From NCBI GenBank assembly GCA_963669155.1, contig OZ022584.1:14238179-14302178 (forward strand): a stretch of DNA of 64,000 nt, read 5' to 3'. The position numbers and the translations under genes were made by a program. The first letter of the stretch is position 1. The number at the start of each line of letters is the position of its first letter. Below are positions 12,609 through 23,259 of this stretch, piece after piece. The stretch comes from Arbacia lixula. Its lineage: Eukaryota > Echinodermata > Echinoidea > Arbacioida > Arbaciidae. The notes under the pieces were generated by a model. The model did no database searches. It was not told where the DNA came from and worked only from the letters and a program-made list of their open reading frames with translations.

Positions 12609-13138
12609 GATCTACTTTGAATACGGCTGCTTGGCTAAAGCCAGTGTAATAATCGAGCGCTTTGGGTAGCATTTTGCAATGGGAAAACGCTACATAAAAA
12701 CCGATAATATTGATGATATTCAGTTCTTGTATAGCGCATAACACATAGCCACGCATGTCCCTATGCACTTAAATGAAATTAGAAAGTAAGTAAAGAGTGT
12801 TGAGCACTGAGTTCGTTACGCTTATTATCAATATTATGAAACACATGACAAGTAAGATTACCTGGTTATAAAAATGGATGAATTATCTACTGAAATGGTA
12901 AGATAAACCAATACAATCACTAAGTAGATTAACTTGGTCGCGATGATAAACGTCACTGAAGGTTTTTCAATGAAATCGATAGAAAGAAACGCGGTTGTGT
13001 CTTTAATTAACTTCATACTTGTTGAAATGTTCTATGGACATGACAAAGAAACAAACGCAAAAGATTCAGCTGGCTGATACTTTAAATGTTACAAAAGAGT
13101 TGGGAAGTTCTATAGACAAGGTGGTCGCGTGCCACTGA

Positions 13139-13174
13139 GTGACGTCACCAGGCAAGCAAAACTAATCGGCCAAT
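13139..13174 (+). promoter_or_regulatory. proximal promoter motifs: palindromic CRE and CCAAT box
   Basis: A perfect palindrome GTGACGTCAC at 13139-13148 contains the full cAMP-response element TGACGTCA. A CCAAT box lies at 13170-13174, just after CTAATC. Both sit about 140-170 bases upstream of the TATA box at 13311. The motifs are seen directly; their use by glass is inference. Confidence 0.45.
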
Positions 13175-13310
13175 CATAGGACAGGATGCCTTTCTCTTGG
13201 AGCTGCATAGGGCTTCCATTTGTCTTCATACTTCAACACAAAGAAGAACAGAGGATAGATAGGGGAACGCGACGTACACGTGTATGTGTGAAAACCAGTA
13301 GATGAAGTAA

Positions 13311-13318
13311 TATAAAAG
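13311..13318 (+). promoter_or_regulatory. TATA box, probable glass promoter
   Basis: A consensus TATAAAAG. Transcription would start near 13340. About 110 bases further on there is a strong splice donor (CAG/GTAAGT at 13451/13452), which fits a short non-coding first exon feeding the coding exon whose acceptor ends at 14135. Confidence 0.55.
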
Positions 13319-13339
13319 ACAAGAAGCGTGCCCGAAACC

Positions 13340-13451
13340 GTAGAGTCACCGGTTCACTTAAGCGAGACGGAGACAAACTAACCCATCTCACTATTATCGC
13401 CTCTCGTCCTATTTCTCTTTTAACCCATACGTGGAATAACTTTTTGTTCAG
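13340..13451 (+). other. probable 5' leader exon of glass
   Basis: The exon start is inferred from the TATA box. Its end is a consensus donor, TTCAG/GTAAGTGG. No ATG-initiated frame joins cleanly to the next exon, so it is most simply non-coding. The following intron would be 13452-14135, ending TTTTTGCAG. The start is approximate. Confidence 0.45.
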
Positions 13452-14136
13452 GTAAGTGGCAATTTTTCTTCCAATCAAGTATGCTTTCGTAGGTTTTTTT
13501 GTCTCGATATAAAGTATTAATATATACACAGTGCATTTGTATTAACCTTCTTAACCTGCTTAACATAACCAGCACAGAATAGTTTCGTTTGAATTTAAAA
13601 GATGACGCAGAAATTACTTGGGTTTTTGTTTGCGACATAGTTGTTTAATCTTTGAACTTAATATATGGTTTATTCTGTAACCATATCAAACAAAGAAGAC
13701 ATGCAATAAAGAATTGGTGTGTATGATTTATGTGTGTACATAATGTTTGGGCTTCATCAAAGGAGTGCTGGGAGGCAATGTTCAAGATTTTAAAACACAG
13801 TTCTTATAGACGTGGGAACTTCCGATAGATTTATTTCGCACTCTCCATCTCATATACGATCTAGATCTAGATGTAATCTATGCGTATCATTTGCCTATTC
13901 TGCCTATTCTCCTCGGTATATTAAGATGGATAAAATAGGTATATCGGCAATGCGCAGCACCATGTCTTTTGGATGCTTCTAGATTTACAAAAACTGCAGT
14001 GTACGACAAATTGATTGTTTAAAGAAGTAATTCACCTTTCATTTCTTGTACAGACTTAACGCATGCAACGAAGGTTGCAACATTATCCATGAATTGCTTG
14101 ACAAAGTAGGCTAATCATTTAAGATGTTTTTGCAGG

Positions 14137-14711
14137 ATGACCGACGTAGCAGCATCAGTGATTCGCAGCATCCCCCACGCGCCGTCCTTGCCGTACACGG
14201 AACTGAAGCCTGCTTACAGCTTGTGCCCGCCCGCTATGCTGCCATTGCAACAATCCAGTACCCTCAACCACATCAACTCAAACGACCCGCCATCACCCAC
14301 GTTGTCATTTCCCGTCGCCTCGCTGCCTAGTCCCGTGTCATTGGTCCCGGAACAAATCAGCGGCACGACGACGACGTCGCCGTCACTACCGTCACCGCCG
14401 TCGTCTCCGATAAAGTACCATGAGCTGCACACGGTGCCGCACCCGTGGGAACGGCCGAGCCTGCAGGGCTACAGCCACCCCCAGTCCTGCTCCATGATGC
14501 CTTTGAACTCGTGCGCGTCCACGCCAGACCTCCGCGGCCAGTTCGGCATGAGTCTGTCCGGAACTAACCTCAGCTTCTACGGCAGCAACGACGTCGTCAG
14601 CGGCTATCTGAGCATGTCGTCCGACTCACTCGGCTCCTTCAAGCTCAGCAGCATCGGTGAGATCTCCGTGGCTCTAGAGTCACTGAGGGGAAGCCAGGAG
14701 AGTGGTTATGG
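14137..14711 (+). CDS. glass: glass coding exon 1
   Basis: Starts at ATG ([11 protein letters not shown]) just after the acceptor TTTTTGCAG/G and ends at donor TATGG/GTAAGT in phase 2. It encodes 191 residues plus two bases. The exon is GC-rich with many synonymous C/G third positions, unlike the AT-rich flanks. The sequence is Pro/Ser/Thr-rich, including an [11 protein letters not shown] stretch, with no folded domain visible. Confidence 0.9.
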
Positions 14712-17700
14712 GTAAGTCATGTCCATCAATCAAAATACAAAAGACATAACCCGCAAGATACAAACTTCGTAGTTCCAAACATATCCTCACCAAATTCAGT
14801 AACAAAATCTTAACCATTGTTAACAAAACGCTTTAACAGCATTTCTGAGTGGTGTTGGGCAAACGGGATTCATGAGTAAAATACAATTTTATTACAGGGA
14901 TTAAAATTAAAACAAGATGTTGTTGCCAACAAAGATCAAATCAGATAACTAAGTTTTGCAGTTATTATTGTACTACAGCAAGAAAAGACACTTTTCTAGT
15001 TGGAATCATGGCGAACGATTTCGCCTCATGGTCTTGGAAAACGATCGAGATTTTGTTGTAAATAATAAGCTTAGCCTTTGCACAATGGAGTTGCTGAGAG
15101 CGTTAGTATTCTCTCGTCTTTTGACAGAACTCGTCACCACGGGCTTGATATCAGCATTGAAAGTGACTCGCCATTAAGCATTCCAACACTTTTACCACTC
15201 TTTTCTTTGCTGTCATTGTTACACTTATCCGTTGTGTTCGTGACTTAAAGCGTGGGATAGTAGGGGAAGGGCGCGGCAGGGAGCAGTCCGTCTTTTATTG
15301 CTACTCACTTTGACCACTTTGACCACTCAAAGCCTCTCGGCTGGACGCACACCTATACAGCTAGGAACCCGTCGTGCTGTCAGATTACAGGAGTCGTAAT
15401 GATGAAACTGAGGAAAAGGTGATGTGAGAAAGAAACAAGTGCATATACAGCAATGGATTGAGGGATATGAGCTACTTAGTAGCTGTTACGGAGGTAGATT
15501 TTGTTGCTAGAAAAATCTTCTCTCATAGTATTTAAATGCTTAAGCTTTAAAGGGTTACTAAATTAGACAAATAATAGACAGCAATAGACCATTTTCGTAA
15601 TTCACAACTTTCCCCCTATCTTGTCATTCAGATTCAATGGATGGAATTTACTTTGAATCTATTAGTTGTTGCTACTTGGACAAACCTCGGACAAACTTTG
15701 GGGTTCCCATTGGTAACGTATTGTTTGAACGGCGTGAATAAAATATTTTATTCACGCAATTGGCATTTGTGGCATTTTGACTTCTCTGACGTCACTGGAG
15801 GCGTGCGTTTTTACGAATTTCCTCAAAATGAGACTTTATTGCGGCAAACAAATGTGAAATTCGTTTTTGGTGGATAATTTTACATAGATTAGTGGAAATT
15901 AATTTTTCTAATTTAGTAAGCCTTTAATCATGTTAACTGAACCTAGGAAGATACATCTCCTTGCGAGTTGTGTGTGCTTCTTGTAAGAAAACGCCTCAAT
16001 GGCGCACATATAGTTAGATTAAGTACACCACGTGTATTTAGAAGGTAGATGGAATATTAGGTCAGGAGTATACCTCTTCGACGTTGCCATGGTCCAATGT
16101 ATGTTGTTGTACGGCTAACCGGTTAGTTCGGCGTTATTTGTCTCTTGACAGGTCAAAGTTCCTTAGCGGTATGGTGAAGGACCAGCGCCACCTTGGCTCC
16201 CTCAAGGAGCTGAGCTACTCCGACGTAGCGGATACACTCCTCTCCCTCAAACACTCCCTTGCGCGGATGAACCAGTACAGTCCCACCGCCGGTTCCGCCC
16301 CTGCCAACCCGGGGCATATGCAGCCTGACCATGGGAGCAAGGAAGCGCCGCTCATGTCTGGACTGGGATCCACGTCGGCCAGTACCGGCTCCACTGAGTT
16401 CCCTCCTAGCCCCTACAACGTAAGGCATCTCCAACGTGTCCACTGAAGACAAACATTGCTATCGATATGAAAAAATGAAGTTTAGTTTAAGTATTCATGC
16501 ACGGCTGGTTCATGTCTACGCTGGTCACAACCATAACACGATACCGTTCAAACAAACATCAATTCGTTTGCAACAGAATATGTTAAAAAGTACTAAAACA
16601 GACATGTGTATGCCGAACGGCGCCAAAGTTAAAAGGAAAATCTGATTTTTCCAACGAATGCCTCTATGAAAAAACAACAAATTTACAATTAACGTATGAG
16701 TTATGTGATAAAGATTATTCAAACTTGTTCTTATGTAATACATTATATGTAAAATTGAACAATGCAGTAACATTCAATAAAAACAATATTATCGTTTTTG
16801 TTTTAGGCATTGCTCTTGGGGGGTTTTGGGGGAAGATATGTGATGACGTTCGCGACATGCCCTTGCAATTTGGATCTCATATGTCTTCATTTCTTCTTCC
16901 TTCTCATAGCATCGCTACCACACTGAGTACGATGGGTTCTCGTCGTACGCATCGCTCCAAAGTGTGCCGTCGTTGGACTCGTCCTCGTTTCCAGCCAGCT
17001 ATCGAGTCTCCGACCCGTACTACGCGACCAATCACCTACCGCCAAGGAAACACTCCTCGTCCAGCGACGTCGGGATGCCCAGAACCTACTCGGGATCGTC
17101 CATAAAGTAAGTAATGAGGTCGTGTGCATTATTGTGGTTAATACAGATATAGTACTTTAAGAGTTTTTAAATATTAAGGGAAATAACGATACAGGCAGAT
17201 TGGTAAGGAAAGATAGACAACAGGTGCATGGAGGGAGGACAGCAAAGGAATGTAGGATGGGGTGGGATGTGGAAAGATAAAAACACCCTCAATAGAATTT
17301 GGACAGTTAAATGCATATTCCATTTTGTTGCGACTTCGCGAAAATAGCTCGCATATATCACATAAAAACTAATAAGCAATCGGTACCATGATCAAGAGTT
17401 TCATAATACCAACAAGTTGTTTACCGTTTGTTCTTACTTATAGCAAATCAGAAAGCTACGACACAAGTCGCTCTTCTGACATACCATACTGGGCGTATTC
17501 ACAATCGGTCCCGGATGTGACGGAAGCAGGTCAGGTACCGTACTCTTCCATCTGCAACAACAACAACAGCCACAACAACAACGGCTACCGCGCCAGCAGC
17601 CCTGCGGGTAGCGCGCAGTTGTTCCCATCACGCGCGTCCATCATCAAATCGACCAATCAGCTGAACGCGCAAGCCGCGCCGTCGCATCACAACGTGCTCA

Positions 17701-18508
17701 CACCTTCCAACGCTAAAGTAACGCCGACGCGGACACCTGCGGAGCAACGTGACGATCGGCTCGATGGTGGTAACGACGCAACCACCGACTCGGCATCGGG
17801 CCTGTGCATTCACCGATGTGACCTCTGCAACAAGGCTTTCTCGCGGCCGGGGACGTTGAAGACGCACGTCAAGACGCATCTTGGGGTGAAGCAGTACATG
17901 TGTCACGTGTGCGGAAAGGCCTTCTTCCAAGCGGCCAACCTGACGGCGCACATTAGGATCCACAGCGGGGAAAAGCCGTTTAGCTGCGACATCTGCGGAA
18001 AGCATTTCTCGCAGGTAAAAATGCATATCACCGATTTTCACCAGATCTCAATTTTAGACATCCCTTGATGACAAACACTTCCAGAACATATTTAACCCTT
18101 TTCGCCAGCATTTATTCGTGTTTCACCTGTTGAATTTGTTGGTGTGATGATATGACAAGATTCAATCAATATCTAAATCTATTCATATATTTCGCTCTCT
18201 CTCCCTCCCTCTCCTTCTCCATCTTCCTCTCTTCCCCACTGCAGAGTTCCTCCGTGAAAACCCACATGCGAACCCACACTGGCGAGCGGCCTTTCACCTG
18301 CAAGACTTGCTTCAGGTCGTTCTCAGACAACTCAACCCTCACCAAACACGAGCGCATTCATTCCGGTCAGAAGCCGTATCGCTGCTCGGTTTGCCAGCTG
18401 ACGTTCTCCCAGTCAGGAAACCTCAGCCGACATATGAAGATACATATCCGGTCTGGCGGCAACAACGCGGCGAAAAACGCCTCGGCGCCGCAACTTCAGT
18501 TAAATTAA
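14137..18508 (+). CDS. glass: Glass-type C2H2 zinc-finger transcription factor (five coding exons)
   Basis: A nuclear DNA-binding protein homologous to Drosophila Glass, which drives photoreceptor differentiation. Coding exons 14137-14711, 16152-16419, 16910-17106, 17444-18014 and 18245-18508 join in phases 2, 0, 2 and 0 to give 624 residues plus TAA. All introns are GT-AG. The first ~470 residues are Ser/Pro/Thr/Asn-rich and likely disordered. Five tandem C2H2 fingers follow at about 472-492, 500-520, 528-548, 556-576 and 584-604. Their helices carry Glass-type signatures: [32 protein letters not shown] and QSGNLSRH. The tail is only 20 residues. Linkers 2-4 are canonical (SGEKP, TGERP, SGQKP) but linker 1 is LGVKQYM. 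The start is the first ATG, two bases after a good acceptor; an upstream coding exon cannot be excluded. Family assignment is strong; biological role is by homology. Confidence 0.93.
14712..16151 (+). other. glass intron after coding exon 1
   Basis: A GT-AG intron of 1440 bases. It holds no repeat or second gene that I can recognise; short frames near 14956 and 15641 lack coding character. Confidence 0.75.
16152..16419 (+). CDS. glass: glass coding exon 2
   Basis: Acceptor TCTTGACAG at 16150-16151, donor CAAC/GTAAGG at 16419/16420. The first base completes a Gly codon with exon 1. It encodes [20 protein letters not shown] and continues through a short predicted helix ([20 protein letters not shown]) to SPYN, ending in phase 0. 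Confidence 0.9.
16910..17106 (+). CDS. glass: glass coding exon 3
   Basis: Acceptor CTTCTCATAG at 16908-16909 after a pyrimidine tract; donor ATAAA/GTAAGT. In the phase demanded by exon 2 the frame reads [20 protein letters not shown] and runs open to GSSIK with no stop. A different frame over the same bases is also open but breaks both joins. It is Ser/Tyr-rich, with a basic patch PPRKHSSSS. Confidence 0.85.
17444..18014 (+). CDS. glass: glass coding exon 4 (zinc fingers 1, 2 and half of 3)
   Basis: Acceptor TTCTTACTTATAG, donor TCGCAG/GTAAAA. The first base completes an Asn codon. After an Asn-rich stretch ([10 protein letters not shown]) come finger 1 (CDLC...HVKTH), finger 2 (CHVC...HIRIH) and the first half of finger 3, [10 protein letters not shown], where the intron interrupts in phase 0. 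Confidence 0.95.
18245..18508 (+). CDS. glass: glass coding exon 5 (rest of finger 3, fingers 4-5, C-terminus)
   Basis: The acceptor follows a long pyrimidine tract (CCCACTGCAG). The exon resumes finger 3 with [11 protein letters not shown], restoring the exact 12-residue Cys-His spacing, then carries finger 4 (CKTC...HERIH) and finger 5 (CSVC...HMKIH). A 20-residue tail ends LQLN before TAA at 18506-18508. Confidence 0.95.
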   Translation, partial: SSSVKTHMRTHTGERPFTCKTCFRSFSDNSTLTKHERIHSGQKPYRCSVCQLTFSQSGNLSRHMKIHIRSGGNNAAKNASAPQLQLN

Positions 18509-19054
18509 AGCATCATATCAATGTGCGGTGACACCTTGTCCGCATAGGTGGTGAGGACGAGGTGAATGTGTCTCTTGAGTTTAAGTCTTGCCGAAATCTT
18601 GCTTGGGGTAAGGTAATATTTATTGACCGTTGGTAACTTCAAAGAAGTCGATAATGAAACCAGATTGATGGCATTTGTCAAGGTTTGAAAATTGTTTGCC
18701 GGTCTTATCATGTCTATGATATATTATCATCTAAGTTGTGTAACATGTACCAAAGGTAGAGTTCAAAATCATTTAAAGCTGTTTTGTTTTCTGCCATTCT
18801 ACCTTTGTTATTGTCATTTTCGTTCGTGCTGGGGCCAAACGTTAAAGATTGACCCCCACACACTGGAAATCATATCATTTTCTTTTCATTTTCACGTAAA
18901 TTTTCACATTACTCTATGTTAACAGTTGGCTGTTGCACTGTAATTGATGTCGGTGATGTGTACGCATATGTATATATGAATGGTGATAAGGAAATTCTTC
19001 AAAGAAGTCGATAATGAGACGAGATCAAAGGCAACTAAACATAACAAAAAAGGT
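18509..19054 (+). other. probable glass 3' UTR
   Basis: AT-rich sequence after the stop. A 24-base phrase, CTTCAAAGAAGTCGATAATG plus RAC, occurs at about 18637-18660 and again at about 18997-19020 with one mismatch. No consensus AATAAA was seen before 19731, so the 3' end is uncertain. Confidence 0.4.
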
Positions 19055-19720
19055 CGTCCCTTTTTATTGAAGAGGTTTTGAGTAACATAAGTTGGCACGA
19101 TTTTTTATTCACCTATTGACTAACTTCCGTGTGAAAATCACATTAATCCACTCAGTCATGGATGAGTGAGAAAACATTAAGTGCAAAAATGTCACTTTTC
19201 AAAAGTGACAAGGGTAATTTTTGGATTCTGTCATATCAATTTTTAAATGATTCCAATTCTGGTGCATAATTTACGTTCTTTCGTTGTTTATCATCCATCT
19301 CTCGACACACTAACGCCTATCCCGACACTTAACCCATTGTTCTGGTTGAATAAGCACCGTTTAAACATTACTTATCCCTCTTGAGTTTGAAACTTTTTCA
19401 AATCCTTTATTTTGACAAAGATGTAACATGACCTGTTATATGAACATAAGAAGTAACTTTCGTGTCAATGTTGAGTGAATACGCTTTAAAAATCGCACAA
19501 GAAATACCAAAGTGTACTGTTAAAACAGTATAAACAATCACCCTTGTGACTTTTGAAAAGTCACATTTTTGCCTTTAGCGTTTGCTCACACTCATGCATG
19601 ACTGGACCGATCAATATCATTTTTACATGAAAGTTAGCCAATGAGTGGAGCAAAACCCTTGCCAAATTATTTTGTCCATAACCTCCTGGTCAAAAAGTTA
19701 TGCAAAGTTTTTTGTTGTGT
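19055..19720. mobile_element. foldback/MITE-like element with ~165-bp diverged inverted arms
   Basis: Left arm about 19055-19225, right arm about 19540-19720. Matching inverted phrases include AATGTCACTTTTCAAAAGTG against its inverse CTTTTGAAAAGTCACATTTT, CAGTCATGGATGAGTG against CACTCATGCATGACTG, and ACTAACTTCC against GAAAGTTAGC. The arms have diverged noticeably, so this is an old insertion. No coding sequence lies inside. Confidence 0.7.
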
Positions 19721-19730
19721 TTATACTATG

Positions 19731-19736
19731 AATAAA
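19731..19736 (+). terminator. candidate polyadenylation signal for glass
   Basis: The first clear AATAAA on the + strand after the glass stop codon, 1.2 kb downstream and just beyond the inverted-repeat element. It may be unused. Confidence 0.25.
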
Positions 19737-20590
19737 CTTTATCTCACTTCAATTTATTTCACTCGAAATATCACCAATGACTCCCGTAGGCATGGTAGAA
19801 GTATGTGTTCAGTCCAATATCCTCCTCTGAACTTAACAGCATGTTTATAGCATGCCAATAATTTCCTTTCTTTTTTTATATTAATGTTAAAAATTCTTAA
19901 TTTCTTTTAAAATGCTCTTTCTTTATTACATGTTATTACACTGCTCTTAACTTAATTGATGTAAAATGATATTCGCCTCACTATAAGCACAGTAAGTCAA
20001 TTTGACTAAGATAAATTGCAATTCAACCAAATCCAGTAGGATTGTTATTTATGTGGATATTCTGTCTTTATAAGAATCACCTTGCTATTAGTGACGATTA
20101 GTGATGTTTTAGTTGTGTCCCATTGTGCCTGAATGTGACTTTGTCAGATAATGTGATTATCTTGTAAAATCTTTATTATGATTTTTTTTACATCTTATCA
20201 GCTATTACTCGAAGTGATTGGGATTGGAAGGAATGAAAAGGAGTGACAAAGGGGTGGAGATGAGAGACTGGGTGAGTGAAAGTACGAATGACTCCAAGAG
20301 GGAGGAGAGGGGAACATGAAAGTGTGCAAACAAGAATAAATTCGATGACGAGAGGGAGACAAGGGGAATAAGAGGACAGGTGCAGAACATTGAGAGGGGG
20401 AGGAGAGTAATAAGACAGGAAACTGGTATAAATTTCAAACAAGTGAATATTCACGATTGACGATTCAATACACTTTTCCACAAGAACTATTGCTCAGGCA
20501 CTATGATATCACAACCAAAAATGGTACATAGGAATGTAATATTCAATATACATATGAAGAACACATTTATTTTATTGTCCCAATGAAACG

Positions 20591-21305
20591 ATTTGAAGTA
20601 GCTCTATCAGATGATATCAAAGAAAAGTTGAAATTCCCATTAAAAAGTCAACAAAATGGGGTTAGATCCATTTCAGTTCGTTTGCAAAACAGGCTAGATC
20701 CACAGAGGTAATTTTTGGAAAAAAATATTTTTAAAAATATGAAGACAGGTAGATTTATTTTGTACCCAATGTTATGTTCACATGTAGGGTAGTATATAAT
20801 GAAAATTTCGCATAAGAATATTGCAATATGGGAGAATAAAAAAGTAGATTATCTCACAATGGTCTAAAGTGGATCTAACGCCTTTTGCAAACAAAATGAA
20901 GAGTTCATTTGCAAAAGGGGTTTAGATCCATTTTTCATCAAATTTGACTTTTTTGTCTTCGTATATAGATTTGAAGTAGCTCTATGAGATGATACCAAGG
21001 AAAAGTTGAAATTCCCATTAAAAGGTGAACAAAAATGCAAAGGAAAATCACTTCTTCTTCAAAAGGGGTTAGATCCATTTAAATTTGTTTGCAAAGGGGG
21101 CTAGATCCACAAAGGCAATATTTTGAAAAAATATTTTAAAAATATGAAGACAGGTAGATTTTTTTACTTACCAATCTTATGTTCACATGATAGGGTAAAA
21201 TTATGGCAATTCTGTTTCGCATGAGAATATTGCAATATGGGCGAATAAAAAAAAAAGCAGATTTTATCTAAAGTGAATCTAACCCCTTTTGCAAACAAAC
21301 TTTTC
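20591..21305. repeat. two-copy tandem duplication, ~375-bp unit
   Basis: Both copies start TTTGAAGTAGCTCTAT (about 20592 and 20971). They share, in order, AAAAGTTGAAATTCCCATTA, GGTTAGATCCATTT, TAGATCCACA, AAATATGAAGACAGGTAGAT, TATGTTCACATG, GAATATTGCAATATGGG and a terminal TCTAACSCCTTTTGCAAACA. The GGTTAGATCCA phrase also recurs inverted within each unit. No coding frame. A related fragment may lie near 28920. Confidence 0.8.
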
Positions 21306-21489
21306 ATGTGTGTTTATAGTGAAATGAAGACAGAAGGAAAGGAAAAGAAAATGCATGAAACCTACATTGTGCTGACATGTCGCGAACGTCATTCAGCCCC
21401 TTAAATAAGAGGAAGGGCGAATCATACAAGTGACAATAACATTAAATTCTTTGGTTATTGTCATTATATAATATAATCATATTCTTGTT

Positions 21490-22300
21490 ATTATTTATTT
21501 CACGTTTTATTTAGACCGGATAATCTTATCAGTCTTGAGGACTGCTTTCCAAATATAATGATACAAATCACTTAAACATAACAAAATATGTAGCATTGAA
21601 ATGCAATTGATACAAAGATCAAAGATAACAATAACAAAAACTACCAAAAAACACATTTGAAAAAAAAGATAAAAAAGAAGACACGCAAATGTGTGACTAC
21701 GTGACCCCCACCCACGGCCAGGTGTAGCTAATATAGCCTACGACGCACTTCTGATTTCAATCTTGTGAGAGTATTACAACAGTGAAAAGTGATTGGGAGG
21801 CTGTTAAAGAGTTTACTACCACAATAGCAGATTGATCTTTTCATGTACTCATTTCTTGGCGTGGGAACAAATAACGGGCTGCCGGTTGCGTAACGAGTTG
21901 TATAGTAAACATCTTAGCGTTGTATTAAGGTATGTAGGTAACGGGGAGCTTGCCCATGGAGAATTTTGAATACAAGTACCGTTTGTTGATACCGGATTCT
22001 TTGTTTAGCTGACTGCCAATTTCAAGTGCTTAATAGAAAACTTGCCGATGTGAATAAATCCATGCCAGGAACCATTCGAGCGTATTTGTTTTGCAATCGT
22101 AGGATACGTGAAATATTTGTTTAGGCACTGCTTTCCCATACTGTACAAGAAAATCTATGTGTGGTAAAACAAGAGAATAAAACAGATCTATCATTATTTC
22201 TTCTGTAAGGTAACACTTCACTCTACGTATGCAGTGCTCAGCCAATTGCTTGTGATATCTTTTTTACAACATGATCAACATGACTAGTGCAATTATGACA
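21490..22300 (-). pseudogene. decayed non-LTR retrotransposon 3' fragment
   Basis: Read on the minus strand, broken frames contain phrases typical of the C-terminal part of LINE reverse-transcriptase ORFs: EEIMIDLFYSLVLPHIDFLV near 22200, and further down CLLYNSLRNRQPV and an LLLW-type ending. Stops and frameshifts are frequent. The clade cannot be told. It sits in the same orientation as the larger LINE at 23.3-25.6 kb but need not be part of it. Confidence 0.5.
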
Positions 22301-23259
22301 GGCCTTTGTGGTGGAGTCCAAAATATAGCATTACTGATGGATACGAATTAGTATCCACATGCCATGTGTCTAATATAAAACATTTTGATTAAAGAAAACG
22401 TTCGCTGGTCTGTTTTGAGCACTATAACAAAACAAACGAACAACACCACCACAAAAATATTTACAAATCATATCTGTATAAGATAGTGTTGAGGTACCTC
22501 TTTAAACTGTACACAATAATAACAATTTATACAAAGCATAGATATGACTATTTGATAACGATTTATGGAGTACAGTTTAAGAATTTAGAATTAAGATCAT
22601 TCTCGTTCTGGACAAAGAAAGCAACGCGTTATTATGATATTTTCTTTTATAAGAAATAATAACAAATAAACAATCAACATTTTCAATCACGGTGATATAC
22701 AGGTGATTATTCAAAAACAGTCATATTAAAATTTCGTACAATTTTCTATGCTCAATATCTTGAGCAAATTAGTTTGAGAAATGGATGGTTTAAAGTTATG
22801 GCTATCAAAAAAATACAACAGGGCGAGGAAACGCCGTTCAAGAAATAGATCATGGAAAATGAACAATTACAGATTGAAAGAGTGTGTGTGTGTGTGTTTG
22901 TGTGTGAGAGAGAGAGACAGATAGATAGATAGAAAGAGAGAGAGAGAGAGATAGATAGAGAGAGAGGGGGGGGGGAATGGTGGGCGCATGGAAAATGGGA
23001 GGGGGGGGGTAATATGAGATGGAAAGGGTGGGAATTATGAAACATGTTTGGCTGTGGAAACTGTGATACAACATCATCTCATCAAGTACATCATTAGTTT
23101 TTAAACTTTGTCGAAAGATAAAGGAACATATTATCAATTTGATAATAATGATTCAATTGAATGATGATTCAATTCTGAGATACGTATAATACCATTCAAA
23201 TAGTTTATATGCGTGTGAAAGTAGAAAATGAATTATGTGAGAATTTGAAAATAACTAAT
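22301..23259. other. non-coding; GT/GA microsatellite
   Basis: Nothing coding recognised. A compound (GT)n-(GA)n-(GATA)n-poly-G tract occupies about 22881-22976. Confidence 0.5.
22881..22976. repeat. compound (GT)n/(GA)n/(GATA)n microsatellite
   Basis: Successive GT, GA, GATA and GA runs ending in a G homopolymer. Confidence 0.95.

Noticed and set aside
16725-17105. Alternative open frame across glass exon 3
   Set aside because: It is out of phase with both neighbouring exons; the frame starting [10 protein letters not shown] joins correctly on both sides.
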